In this document: positions 42,568 through 51,146 of the stretch, in pieces
Layout: each line of letters begins with the position of its first letter
Position numbering within the stretch: position 1 is the first letter of the stretch
NCBI RefSeq assembly: GCF_947496985.1
Contig: NZ_CANMEZ010000002.1
Span: 558,001-622,000, forward strand
Source of the DNA: an uncultured Kordia sp.
GTDB lineage: Bacteria; Bacteroidota; Bacteroidia; Flavobacteriales; Flavobacteriaceae
Reading direction: 5' to 3'
DNA length: 64,000 nt
Notes under the pieces: generated by a model
What the model was told of the DNA's origin: nothing
Databases searched by the model: none
What the model saw: the letters and a program-made list of their open reading frames with translations, nothing else
Made by a program: the position numbers and the translations under genes

Positions 42568-43332
42568 ATGAAATTATCTAAATTTTACTTTGCTACATTG
42601 ATATGTAGTTTTCTTTTTATTACGACCATAAGTGCTCAAATGACTGTTGGATCAATGGTTGTAGCCCAAGGAGTTACAGCTCCATCTGATTGGATAGACT
42701 ATAATGGAGGCGTTGGCGGAATATACGTAGATGTAAACACCTCTGCATGTGGATTTACACAAACACCACATTATTTAGTCACATTGGAATCAACAACAAA
42801 TTCTGGATATCACTGGTACATCAATGGAGTTCCTTCTATATATTCAGCTACACCAACTGGTTTTAGAGTATATTTAAGATGGGCAGATCATCCAAGCGAC
42901 AACCCTACTATAGGTGGTTTGAACTTTCCTAACCCACTAAGAGCTTCAACTGCACAAAACAGAAGCTGGGTAATTCGCTGGACAGCTATAACCACTGGCG
43001 ACTGTGCTAGTTGCAATGGAAATCCACTTCCTATATCTCCAGACAGAGAAAATGATTCTCCTTTTGGTAAAGATGAAAGAAGCTCAAACTATAAGAAAGA
43101 AAAAGTTGTAGCGGATGAAGTAAGTATATTTCCGAATCCTACCAATACAAAAATAACTATCAATTCATCAAAAAATATACAAAGAAGCGAGGTCTATTCT
43201 TTAAAAGGACAATTATTAAAATCGTCTACAAAAAGTGTTATAGACATTAAAAGTTTTACCCCAGGAGAATATATCGTGAAAATTTATTTTGACAACAATG
43301 AATCAACATCAAAAAAGATTATAAAAAAATAG
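42568..43332 (+). CDS. secreted protein with type IX secretion sorting domain
   Basis: 254 aa. A signal peptide (about 1-23, TTISAQ) is followed by a Gly/aromatic-rich domain of about 140 residues with no enzymatic motif (four Cys, two in CASCNG). The C-terminal domain of about 70 residues (VSIFPNPTNTKITI, VYSLKGQLLKS, GEYIVKIY, SKKIIKK) is the type A sorting domain. It would be exported through the type IX system and anchored or released. Function of the N-terminal part is unknown. Confidence 0.75.
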   Translation: MKLSKFYFATLICSFLFITTISAQMTVGSMVVAQGVTAPSDWIDYNGGVGGIYVDVNTSACGFTQTPHYLVTLESTTNSGYHWYINGVPSIYSATPTGFRVYLRWADHPSDNPTIGGLNFPNPLRASTAQNRSWVIRWTAITTGDCASCNGNPLPISPDRENDSPFGKDERSSNYKKEKVVADEVSIFPNPTNTKITINSSKNIQRSEVYSLKGQLLKSSTKSVIDIKSFTPGEYIVKIYFDNNESTSKKIIKK

Positions 43333-43376
43333 TCTTCTAATCCAGAAATTATTTCAAGAAAACATACAAAAAGATG

Positions 43377-43410
43377 AAAACTCAACAGGAATGTTGGGTT
43401 TTTATTTTTA
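43377..43410 (+). terminator. intrinsic terminator after the T9SS cargo gene
   Basis: AAAACTCAACA-GGAA-TGTTGGGTTTT stem (one G-T pair) followed by T-rich sequence. Confidence 0.65.
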
Positions 43411-43470
43411 ATTTAAAAAGAAGTATTGATGATTTTTTAGTAAATTGAAGATAACTAATATCAAATTATA

Positions 43471-45621
43471 TTGAAACAAAAGAATTTCTTTTTATTCATC
43501 TTCATTATCCCCTTTCATTTATTAGCACAAAGTGTTTCAGAGACATTGCTAGACTCAATGTCAAAACAAGCAGATAGAGCTTTTAAATTATTTGAACAGG
43601 GGAAATATGGAGAATCAATAACTATCAGCAATAGAGTATTGCAATTTGCTAAAACAACTAACGATAGTATTTTAATGGGACGTTGTTATGCCTCATTAGG
43701 CAACTCACATTATTATGTAAGTAAAGATTCGTTGAGTTTTTATTATTTATTTAAAGCACAAGCTATTTTTGAAAAGAAAAAAGACACCTTCAACTTGGTA
43801 TTAGCATACAATGATCTTGGTGTAAATTATAAAGATTTTGACAGTATTCCACAAGCCAATGTATATTTTTCAAAAGCTATCAATTTAGCGAGATCTGGAG
43901 GATATGAAGATGACCTCATATATCCCTTATCAAATATTGCAGATAATAAGATTTATGTAGAAAAAAAATTTGAAGAAGGTATTGAGTACTCGCTAGAAAT
44001 TTTAAAGATCATTAATCGAATTGAAGCTTATAAAGATCGAAAACTAGTTCCATTATTATATTTACAATTATCATATGCATATTATAAAATTGATGATTTT
44101 AAAAACCATCAATTGTATTTTGACAAATGTGTAGCAACTTCTAAAAAAAATAGCCACATTGAAGTATTAGCAAGTTTGTATAAAGATCAGGCATTGTTAT
44201 TTAAAGAAGATACTAGGTTTGAAAAAGCCTTTGAGCTTATGCAACAGTATTCCATTTATAACGATTCATTATATAAAATTAAAGAATACGAAAAGGCCAA
44301 GCAGATTGAAGCAGATAACTTTATACGAGAAAATAAAGAAAAAGTTCGTCTACTTGAAGCTGAACAAGAGTTTAAAGATGCTACTATTACAAAGTTTAGA
44401 ACCTACAATACCCTACTTGCGCTATTTGTAATAGGACTTCTTATTAGTATTTATTTAATTTTCAAGAAAAATAAACAGCTAAAATACGCTAAGAAAAAAG
44501 CCGAAGAACTCTCTAAAGCAAAAAGCAATTTTTATTCAGAAATCAGTCACGAATTGCGAACTCCTTTATATGGTGTTATTGAACTTTCAAAGCTACTTTT
44601 AAAAGAAAATGTAAATAGTTCTCATGAAGAATATTTAGAATCATTAAATTTTTCAGCAAGTCATTTATTATCATTAATTAATAATGTTTTAGAACTTAAC
44701 AAAATTGAATCTGGAAAAATAAAATTAGAGGTTTTAGATTTTACGTTAAAGACTTTGATAAACAATATTGTAGATAGCTTAGAATTTGCGCTACGCAATA
44801 GTCAAAATAAAATTCATATTGAATTTGACGATGCAATTCCAATAGCATTAAAAGGTGATTCATTAAAGTTATCACAAGTGTTTATTAATTTAATTTCTAA
44901 CGCAATTAAGTTTACACATAATGGAAATATTTATGTAAAAGCAAAATTATCAGAAGATTTAGGCAAATATGTGAAAATCTATTTTGAAGTAAAAGATGAC
45001 GGATTAGGAATTTCAAAAGAAAAACAGGAACAGATTTTTGAAAAATTTTATCAAGAACAAACTCAAGTTGAAAAATCGTATAAAGGAAGTGGCTTAGGTC
45101 TTTCTATTGTAAAGCGAATTTTAAAAGTGATGCAGAGTTCTATAGTTATTGAAAGCAATGTTAATGAAGGAGCTTCGTTTAGTTTTGAAATTATTTTTGC
45201 CAAAAAAGAAAAGATAAAACTTAAAAATGAAACTTGCGAAAATGTCCTAAAAGCAATTGTTCAAAAACGTATTTTAATTGTTGATGATAATAAAATAAAT
45301 CAATTAGTAACTAAAAAAATATTAACCGAATTTAATGTAATAACAGAAGTAGTTGATTCTGGAACACAAGCTATTTCTATACTGAAAGAAGCAACTTTTG
45401 ATTGTATTTTGATGGATTTACACATGCCTGATATAGATGGTTACGAAACCACATCTTTGATTCGTGAATTTAACACCAAAACCCCCATTATTGCACTTAC
45501 AGCGTCTTCAAGTGAAGAAGTAGAACAAAAAATTTACAAATACGCAATGAACGGACATATTATGAAACCTTTTTTAACGGAGGATTTTATAAAAACTATT
45601 CATAAAACCATTACTTCATAA
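43471..45621 (+). CDS. TPR hybrid histidine kinase with receiver domain
   Basis: 716 aa. A signal peptide (about 1-20) is followed by TPR repeats (about 25-260) and a coiled coil, then one membrane helix (about 311-332). The HisKA domain has His360 (SEISHELRTPLYG). The ATPase domain has its N box (INLISNAIKFTHNG), DDGLGIS and GSGLGLSIVKRI. The receiver begins at about 599 with RILIVDDNKIN and phospho-acceptor Asp649 in MDLHMPDIDGYE. It is a one-component hybrid sensor, probably sensing in the periplasm. No response regulator or target is adjacent. The TTG start at 43471 places the signal peptide correctly. Confidence 0.9.
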   Translation: MKQKNFFLFIFIIPFHLLAQSVSETLLDSMSKQADRAFKLFEQGKYGESITISNRVLQFAKTTNDSILMGRCYASLGNSHYYVSKDSLSFYYLFKAQAIFEKKKDTFNLVLAYNDLGVNYKDFDSIPQANVYFSKAINLARSGGYEDDLIYPLSNIADNKIYVEKKFEEGIEYSLEILKIINRIEAYKDRKLVPLLYLQLSYAYYKIDDFKNHQLYFDKCVATSKKNSHIEVLASLYKDQALLFKEDTRFEKAFELMQQYSIYNDSLYKIKEYEKAKQIEADNFIRENKEKVRLLEAEQEFKDATITKFRTYNTLLALFVIGLLISIYLIFKKNKQLKYAKKKAEELSKAKSNFYSEISHELRTPLYGVIELSKLLLKENVNSSHEEYLESLNFSASHLLSLINNVLELNKIESGKIKLEVLDFTLKTLINNIVDSLEFALRNSQNKIHIEFDDAIPIALKGDSLKLSQVFINLISNAIKFTHNGNIYVKAKLSEDLGKYVKIYFEVKDDGLGISKEKQEQIFEKFYQEQTQVEKSYKGSGLGLSIVKRILKVMQSSIVIESNVNEGASFSFEIIFAKKEKIKLKNETCENVLKAIVQKRILIVDDNKINQLVTKKILTEFNVITEVVDSGTQAISILKEATFDCILMDLHMPDIDGYETTSLIREFNTKTPIIALTASSSEEVEQKIYKYAMNGHIMKPFLTEDFIKTIHKTITS

Positions 45622-45630
45622 AAATGAATA

Positions 45631-45662
45631 CTAAAACTCCAACAAACTTGCTAGAGTTTTAG
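45631..45662. terminator. bidirectional terminator between convergent genes
   Basis: CTAAAACTC pairs with GAGTTTTAG around a 14-base loop, between the kinase stop (45621) and the minus-strand TPR gene stop (45672). Confidence 0.55.
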
Positions 45663-45671
45663 TGTGTATAT

Positions 45672-47042
45672 TTAAAGTTTTGGAACGACAACGCTTCCTC
45701 CTATCCAACATTTTATGGATAACTTTTCTCCACCTTTATATCCTTCTTTAAAAACATCTGTTTTGCTTGGTGCAGATTGCATATAGAAATTGATCAGCTC
45801 AGTTGCTTCTTTTACAGAAGGATCTACTTGTGTTGCTTTTTTGACCATTTCGGCAGCTTTCCAATAAACGGCTCTTTTGGTAAACTCATCGGTTCCACAT
45901 TGATTCGCGCTTGACGCATATAAACGTGCCATATTTATGTATATACTTCCATTAGAAGGATCAAACTTTAATGCTCTTAAATAGAATGCGCGAGCTTTCG
46001 TTTTTTGACCTAGTTTTGCAGCTTTACTTCCGAACATATTTAACATTTTCGCTTTTTTGCTTACATCAGTTTCATAGACCAGATATTGCTCAAAATACAT
46101 ACTAGCCTTTTCTTCATCTCCTTTTCTTTTGTATATCGTATAAAGGTAAAACTTTGAATTTGCAGTTGGTTCCAAAGAATCTATGGTTACAACTAATTTA
46201 AGAAACAATGGACTTTCGCTACATTTTTTCGCATCTAATCTACCTGCAACTTTTCGCAACCATTCAATATCATCTTTATTAACTTCTAGTTTTTTCTTAT
46301 ATAAAGGAACCAATGTTTTACAAGTTGCTTCTTTTTCCAATAATACAGATATGTTTTTCACAAACAGATCAATAGCAGTAATATTTTTTATGGCAAAATC
46401 TATCTTTCTTTGTTCTTTACTCGTTAATGTTTGATTGTTCTCTTTTTTCGTCAAAAGATCACTTTTTATTTTAGACAATCGTTGTTTTTCATACTCAAAC
46501 TTCCCGTTCATTTCTTCATACTTTTCTATAAAATTTTCTAGAGTAATTGCATACTCGTTTGCAGTGTACATTTTGTAATACAACTCAAAGTATTTGTATA
46601 AGTATTTTGGGTTTTTGAAATTTTCTGGATCAGTCATAAAAGCTTCATTAAACACATCATACTGTTCTTTTACAGTACCAATTTTATGTTTGAGCATTAC
46701 AGCACCTATTTTAGACAGTATCAATCCTTTTTTAGTTTTGGCAGGGACATTTACAATTCTATCCTTATACAATTGAATTAATTCCAAAGCTGATTCTTGC
46801 TTATTACCTGCGTTTTTCAACTCATATTGAAGCACCTTTTCTCCATGTGCATAGATAGCAGAATTAATAGTTGCACAGTTTTTCCTTAAGTACGTTAATT
46901 GTGATTTTGCTTTGGTAAAACTTTTAGAAGTTACGTTTCCAGCAAATAGCGAGAGGGTTTCATTGCACTTATTTTGAGCATTTGTCGCAAGAGTGACAGC
47001 TCCCATAAAGGTGGCAATGAAAACTTTGGTAATTGTTTTCAT
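45672..47042 (-). CDS. secreted tetratricopeptide-repeat protein
   Basis: 456 aa. A signal peptide (about 1-22, ATNAQ) is followed by helical repeats. The clearest are near 300-400 (FYLYTIYKRKGDEEKASMYFEQYL, KTKARAFYLRALKFDPSNGSIYINMARLYASSA). A Lys/Glu-rich helical stretch sits in the middle. There is no C-terminal sorting domain and no membrane helix, so it is probably periplasmic. Similar proteins are common in Flavobacteria, with unknown roles. Confidence 0.75.
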   Translation of the reverse strand: MKTITKVFIATFMGAVTLATNAQNKCNETLSLFAGNVTSKSFTKAKSQLTYLRKNCATINSAIYAHGEKVLQYELKNAGNKQESALELIQLYKDRIVNVPAKTKKGLILSKIGAVMLKHKIGTVKEQYDVFNEAFMTDPENFKNPKYLYKYFELYYKMYTANEYAITLENFIEKYEEMNGKFEYEKQRLSKIKSDLLTKKENNQTLTSKEQRKIDFAIKNITAIDLFVKNISVLLEKEATCKTLVPLYKKKLEVNKDDIEWLRKVAGRLDAKKCSESPLFLKLVVTIDSLEPTANSKFYLYTIYKRKGDEEKASMYFEQYLVYETDVSKKAKMLNMFGSKAAKLGQKTKARAFYLRALKFDPSNGSIYINMARLYASSANQCGTDEFTKRAVYWKAAEMVKKATQVDPSVKEATELINFYMQSAPSKTDVFKEGYKGGEKLSIKCWIGGSVVVPKL

Positions 47043-47229
47043 TTATTTTCAATTTAAATCGGTTTACACATTGAAAACCTCAAAACATGTACCAAAAAAA
47101 TTGAACTATAATAAAATGTATTACATATATAATATTTTGAAAAAAGCGAACCTTAGTTCATTTATGGTTAGAATATTTTTCTTCTGATTATAAATGAACC
47201 AAAAATCGCCTATAAATTAAAAGTATTTA

Positions 47230-47376
47230 TTATCTATTTCCTGTTACTGTATACAATGTATCAGGACAATCACAGATTGACTCATAATGTGTTCCTCCTC
47301 CTTTAATAGCTGGAGTTTTAAGATTGGAAATGTTTTTTTTGTTAAGTCTTAATGATTTAAGATTTCTTTTTTTCAT
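47230..47376 (-). CDS. short lanthipeptide-like RiPP precursor, 48 aa
   Basis: This gene is easily missed because of its length. The leader MKKRNLKSLRLNKKNISNL is the best match in the window to the K-S-L-x-L-N-K-x-x-I-S-N-L pattern. TPAIKGGG gives a Gly-rich junction near residue 28. The core is only about 20 residues, with CDC (two Cys) and several Thr. Its leader matches the four other precursors. No modification, protease or transport gene is nearby. Confidence 0.7.
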   Translation of the reverse strand: MKKRNLKSLRLNKKNISNLKTPAIKGGGTHYESICDCPDTLYTVTGNR

Positions 47377-47478
47377 AATTTAAGAATTTAAAAGTTAATA
47401 AAAATTAAACTTATAAAATGAAACTAGTAACCATTTACGGGAAAACCGTATTTAACATTTGAACAATAGATTATATAT

Positions 47479-47536
47479 AACAAAAAAAATCCCAACACAA
47501 CCGTTGGGATTTTATTAAGAAGAAAATTCTTAGTAC
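47479..47536. repeat. diverged copy A of the tRNA-Leu downstream terminator
   Basis: An AAATCCCAAC...GTTGGGATTT hairpin followed by TTATTAAGAAG and TTCTTAGTAC. It aligns over about 58 bases with 48304-48362, including the TTCTTAGTAC end. Stem changes are partly compensatory (CCCA/TGGG against CCTA/TAGG). Confidence 0.7.
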
Positions 47537-47798
47537 ACCTAAAGAACCTAAAATCGAACTTTTTGCATGAAGATTTGAAAAAAATAAATCTGTTTTTTAA
47601 TGAATATTCTCACCTTTTGAATGCTTCGTAATAGAGTTCCTGTTATTCTTTCATTCAATAGGCGTATCAGGAATTTTATAATGCACTAGCAATTTTAGTT
47701 AGTAAACCTTATTGGTATTAGATGAAAAAGGTTTATTCTAGAATAAAGAAATAAGGAGAAATTACTTTTATATTTACACTATAACCAATAAAAAAGTA

Positions 47799-48146
47799 AT
47801 GAAAAGACATAAATTTAAAATCATCCTTATTGTTTCACTAATAATATTGGGCTTTGTTGGATGGTTTATCCCTTTTGAATATAACAACGAAGGTTATTGT
47901 TCTGAATCTCAATTGTATCGATATCAGTTTGGCATATATGCATGTGAACGTAACGATGAAGGTCACCCTGACTTTCAATGCTGGAAAAAAATAGGTGGAT
48001 TTTGGAGTTATATAGGATTAGAAAAGTTAGAATGTGAGGTAACAAATTATAACAGCTCTTTTATTGACAATACTAATAAGAAATTAAAGCAAGATATTTT
48101 TGTAATTATCAAATCGACATTACAATCAGATTTTGACAATTTTTAA
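47799..48146 (+). CDS. hypothetical single-pass membrane protein, 115 aa
   Basis: A basic N-terminus and one membrane helix (about 6-26, IILIVSLIILGFVGWFIPF) are followed by an extracytoplasmic domain with four Cys (YCSES, YACER, FQCWKK, LECEV), probably disulfide-bonded. No family is recognised. It lies between two copies of a tRNA-linked terminator, so it may be horizontally acquired. Past the stop the same frame holds another short acidic stretch, so the gene may be shortened. Confidence 0.5.
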   Translation: MKRHKFKIILIVSLIILGFVGWFIPFEYNNEGYCSESQLYRYQFGIYACERNDEGHPDFQCWKKIGGFWSYIGLEKLECEVTNYNSSFIDNTNKKLKQDIFVIIKSTLQSDFDNF

Positions 48147-48158
48147 GTTATGGATTAG

Positions 48159-48224
48159 ATTGATGGTGATATAAATAAAGACGAAAAAGGAGACTCTGTT
48201 GTTTTAATTAATATTAACAGATAA
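48159..48224 (+). pseudogene. possible gene remnant with a calcium-loop-like Asp pattern
   Basis: In the same frame as the 47799 gene, after stops at 48144 and 48156, 21 codons encode IDGDINKDEKGDSVVLININR. The D-x-D-x-N-x-D spacing resembles EF-hand or dockerin loops. It could be the decayed end of a longer protein, or chance. Confidence 0.25.
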
Positions 48225-48303
48225 AAAACTATCTATCTTATTGAAAGACTTTAACTGAAAATCCTTTACCCTTAAGCTTATCAGATAAAACGGGAGTTAT
48301 TGT

Positions 48304-48362
48304 AAACAAAAAAATCCTAACACAACTGCTAGGATTTTTATTAGAAAGAAATTTCTTAGTAC
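48304..48362 (-). terminator. terminator of tRNA-Leu (copy B of the repeat)
   Basis: AAAATCCTA ... TAGGATTTT stem with A/T runs on both sides, immediately downstream of the tRNA on the minus strand. It aligns with 47479-47536. Confidence 0.7.
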
Positions 48363-48441
48363 TCGAGGTGGGAATCGAACCCACACTCCCGAAAGAACTG
48401 GATTTTGAATCCAGCGCGTCTACCAATTCCGCCACTCGAGC
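48360..48441 (-). tRNA. tRNA-Leu (CAA anticodon)
   Basis: 82 nt on the minus strand. The acceptor stem is GCTCGAG with CTCGAGT (terminal G-T pair), the D-arm is GTGGCGGAATTGGTAGAC, the anticodon stem-loop is CTGGA-TTCAAAA-TCCAG giving CAA, there is a class II variable arm, and the T-arm is GTGGGTTCGATTCCCAC. The discriminator is A and CCA is not encoded. It reads UUG. Confidence 0.95.
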
Positions 48442-48455
48442 TTTTTTAAGGAGTG

Positions 48456-48463
48456 CAAATTTA
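48456..48463 (-). promoter_or_regulatory. -7 promoter element of tRNA-Leu
   Basis: On the minus strand TAAATTTG, a perfect consensus 15 bases before the tRNA 5' end, within TTCTAAATTTGCAC. Confidence 0.6.
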
Positions 48464-48526
48464 GAAAATATTTTTAATTCTCGCTTAAAAAAAGAAATAA
48501 AAGCTTTTAGAGTTGCAATAAATTTC

Positions 48527-48534
48527 TAAATTTG
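48527..48534 (+). promoter_or_regulatory. -7 promoter element of prs
   Basis: TAAATTTG within TTCTAAATTTGCACC, 54 bases before the prs ATG. It is the mirror image of the tRNA-Leu element on the other strand. Confidence 0.6.
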
Positions 48535-48587
48535 CACCTCATTTGACACAACACAACAATTAACTAACTACTAAACAGAATATTAAT

Positions 48588-49529
48588 ATGGCCTACGCTG
48601 TACCAGAACCTAAGATTTTCGCTTGTACACAGAGTGAAGAGCTTGCAGAAAAAATTGCAAAACAGTATGGAACAGAATTAGGAAAAGTAACGTTCTCAAC
48701 CTATAGTGATGGCGAATTTCAACCTTCTTTTGAAGAGTCAGTTCGTGGAGCAAGAGTATTTATCATAGGATCTACATTTCCAAACTCAGATCATTTGATG
48801 CAAATGCTTTTAATGCTAGATGCTGCCAAAAGAGCTTCTGCACGTCATATTACTGCTGTACTACCTTACTTCGGTTGGGCAAGACAAGATCGTAAAGACA
48901 AGCCAAGAGTTCCAATCGGCGCTAAACTGATAGCTAAAATGCTTGAAGTAGCTGGAGCAACTCGTATTATTACTATGGATTTACATGCGGATCAAATTCA
49001 AGGTTTCTTTGAAAAACCAGTAGATCATTTATTTGCCTCTACCGTGTTTTTACCATATTTAAGAAATCTTAATTTAGATAAATTAACCGTTGCTTCTCCA
49101 GATATGGGAGGATCAAAAAGAGCGTATGCTTATTCTAAATTTTTAGAAAGCGATGTTGTTATTTGTTACAAACAACGAAAAAAAGCCAATGTAATTTCAC
49201 ATATGGAACTCATTGGAGATGTAACAGGAAAAAATGTAGTATTAGTTGATGATATGGTAGATACTGCCGGAACATTAACAAAAGCTGCAGAAGTTATGAT
49301 AGAAAGAGGAGCATTATCAGTACGTGCAATATGTACACATCCTATTTTATCAGGACAAGCGTATGAACGAATAGAAAATTCTCATTTAGAAGAATTAATC
49401 GTAACAGATTCTATTCCTTTACGCAAAGAATCAAGTAAGATAAAAGTAGTAAGCTGCGCACATTTATTTGCAGATGTAATGCATAGAGTACACAACAATA
49501 CTTCTATCAGCTCAAAATTTTTAATGTAA
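48588..49529 (+). CDS. prs: ribose-phosphate pyrophosphokinase
   Basis: 313 aa, standard length. The ATP-binding region has FSTYSDGEFQ, the metal/ribose region has ITMDLHADQIQGFF, and the PRPP loop has VVLVDDMVDTAGTLTKAAE. It makes PRPP from ribose 5-phosphate and ATP for nucleotide, His and Trp synthesis. It is followed 25 bases later by rplY, with pth further down, a usual flavobacterial order. Confidence 0.96.
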   Translation: MAYAVPEPKIFACTQSEELAEKIAKQYGTELGKVTFSTYSDGEFQPSFEESVRGARVFIIGSTFPNSDHLMQMLLMLDAAKRASARHITAVLPYFGWARQDRKDKPRVPIGAKLIAKMLEVAGATRIITMDLHADQIQGFFEKPVDHLFASTVFLPYLRNLNLDKLTVASPDMGGSKRAYAYSKFLESDVVICYKQRKKANVISHMELIGDVTGKNVVLVDDMVDTAGTLTKAAEVMIERGALSVRAICTHPILSGQAYERIENSHLEELIVTDSIPLRKESSKIKVVSCAHLFADVMHRVHNNTSISSKFLM

Positions 49530-49554
49530 TTAATTATTAATATAAACAAGAACA

Positions 49555-50148
49555 ATGAAATCAATTACAATCAACGGATCTCAAAGAGAAAGCGTAGGTA
49601 AAGTGTCAACGAAAGCCTTACGTAATGCTGGAAAGGTTCCTTGCGTATTATACGGAGGAGACAATCCATTACACTTTTCAGCAGAAGAATTATCATTTTC
49701 TAAATTAGTGTATACTCCAAATGCGCACACAGTTGTGATTGCATTAGAAGACGGTTCTACACATAATGCTATTTTACAAGATATTCAGTTTCATCCTGTA
49801 AATGATAAAATTTTACACATTGACTTTTACCGTTTATTCGACGATAAAGAAGTAACTATGAATATCCCAGTTGCTGTTAAAGGAACTGCTCCTGGTGTAA
49901 TGTCTGGTGGAGTATTACGTGTAAACAAACGTAAACTTAAAGTAAAAGCGTTACCTGCTAACTTACCTGATTTTATCGATGCAGATGTGTCTGAATTAGA
50001 AATCGGAAACAAATTGTATGTTACTGCTTTACAGAATGACAACTACAAGTTATTACACGCTGATAACACAGTAGTTTGCCAAGTAAGAATTTCTCGTGCT
50101 GCAATGAAAGCTGCGCAAGAAGCTGCAAAGGAAGAAAAACAAGCATAA
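49555..50148 (+). CDS. rplY: 50S ribosomal protein L25/general stress protein Ctc
   Basis: 197 aa, two domains. The N-terminal L25 domain ([25 protein letters not shown] ... [21 protein letters not shown]) binds 5S rRNA. The C-terminal TL5/CTC domain (about 95-180, [40 protein letters not shown]) follows, with a short Ala/Lys/Glu tail. It lies in the prs-rplY-pth run and is followed by a strong terminator, so pth may be separately expressed. Confidence 0.95.
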   Translation: MKSITINGSQRESVGKVSTKALRNAGKVPCVLYGGDNPLHFSAEELSFSKLVYTPNAHTVVIALEDGSTHNAILQDIQFHPVNDKILHIDFYRLFDDKEVTMNIPVAVKGTAPGVMSGGVLRVNKRKLKVKALPANLPDFIDADVSELEIGNKLYVTALQNDNYKLLHADNTVVCQVRISRAAMKAAQEAAKEEKQA

Positions 50149-50170
50149 AACTATTGATCGTACGATCTTT

Positions 50171-50203
50171 AAAAAGCATTCCACAACGGAATGCTTTTTT
50201 TAT
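50171..50203 (+). terminator. intrinsic terminator after rplY
   Basis: AAAAAGCATTCC-ACAAC-GGAATGCTTTTTT stem-loop with a T run. Confidence 0.8.
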
Positions 50204-50361
50204 TTTAGCAAAACGCAACTTTCAAAAGCCTTTAGTATCCATTGAAAATTGTCAGTTGAACTAATTCTTATGAAAATCACAATTTCAAATTAACATGAAT
50301 TTTGAAGATTTAGACTTGCCACAAGAAACAATACGTTTTACTTTTACATAAATTTCAAAAC

Positions 50362-51003
50362 ATGTTTCAATTTTTAAAAAAATTATTGAGCACGTCTCAT
50401 TCAAAATTATCATTCAACGTAGAAGAAACAGATCCTATGAAAAAATTTCTCATTGTAGGTTTAGGAAATATTGGAAGTGAATACGAAAACACAAGACATA
50501 ATATTGGGTTTAAAATACTAGACTTTTTTGCCAAGAAAGAAGATTTCAAGTTTGAAACCGATAAACTTGGCGATTTAGCTTCATATAAGTTTAAAGGAAG
50601 AACATTTATCTTTTTGAAACCAAGCACCTATATGAATCTCAGTGGAAAAGCCGTGCGCTATTGGATGACAAAAGAAAAGATTCCTGTAGAAAATGTATTA
50701 ATTATTACAGACGATTTGAATCTAGAATTTGGCACAATTCGATTAAAAACAAAAGGAAGTGATGGTGGACATAATGGATTAAAAAGTATTCAAGCTTTAT
50801 TAAACACCACTAAATATCCTAGATTCCGATTTGGAATTAGCGCTGATTTTGGCAAAGGAAGGCAAGTAAATTATGTATTAGGCGAATGGACAACCGAAGA
50901 AGAAGAAAAACTATCGGAACGACTTCAAAAAAGCATGGAACTTATAAAATCGTTCGGAACAGCAGGAGTTTCAAACACTATGAATAATTTCAATGGAAAG
51001 TAA
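50362..51003 (+). CDS. pth: peptidyl-tRNA hydrolase
   Basis: 213 aa. The catalytic core begins MKKFLIVGLGNIGSEYENTRHNIGF, with the family His in TRHN. STYMNLSGKAV, DDLNLEFG and SDGGHNGLKSI are the other conserved blocks. Two starts are possible: the ATG at 50362 gives a 25-residue polar extension, as often annotated in Flavobacteria, and the ATG at 50437 gives the compact form. It frees peptides from prematurely released peptidyl-tRNA in the cytosol. Confidence 0.93.
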   Translation: MFQFLKKLLSTSHSKLSFNVEETDPMKKFLIVGLGNIGSEYENTRHNIGFKILDFFAKKEDFKFETDKLGDLASYKFKGRTFIFLKPSTYMNLSGKAVRYWMTKEKIPVENVLIITDDLNLEFGTIRLKTKGSDGGHNGLKSIQALLNTTKYPRFRFGISADFGKGRQVNYVLGEWTTEEEEKLSERLQKSMELIKSFGTAGVSNTMNNFNGK

Positions 51004-51084
51004 GTAGAATATATTTTAATCAAAAATTAGTTTTTCAACTTCTCTACTACCATCTAAGTAACAAACTTCACTACATCAAAATAG

Positions 51085-51116
51085 AAAAGAGAGAAGCATT
51101 ACACTTCTCTCTTTTC
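51085..51116. terminator. bidirectional terminator between pth and the metalloprotease
   Basis: AAAAGAGAGAAG-CATTACA-CTTCTCTCTTTT, a 12-bp perfect stem between the convergent genes. Confidence 0.8.
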
Positions 51117-51146
51117 AATTCACTCAATAAATAAATTGTCGGCTTT

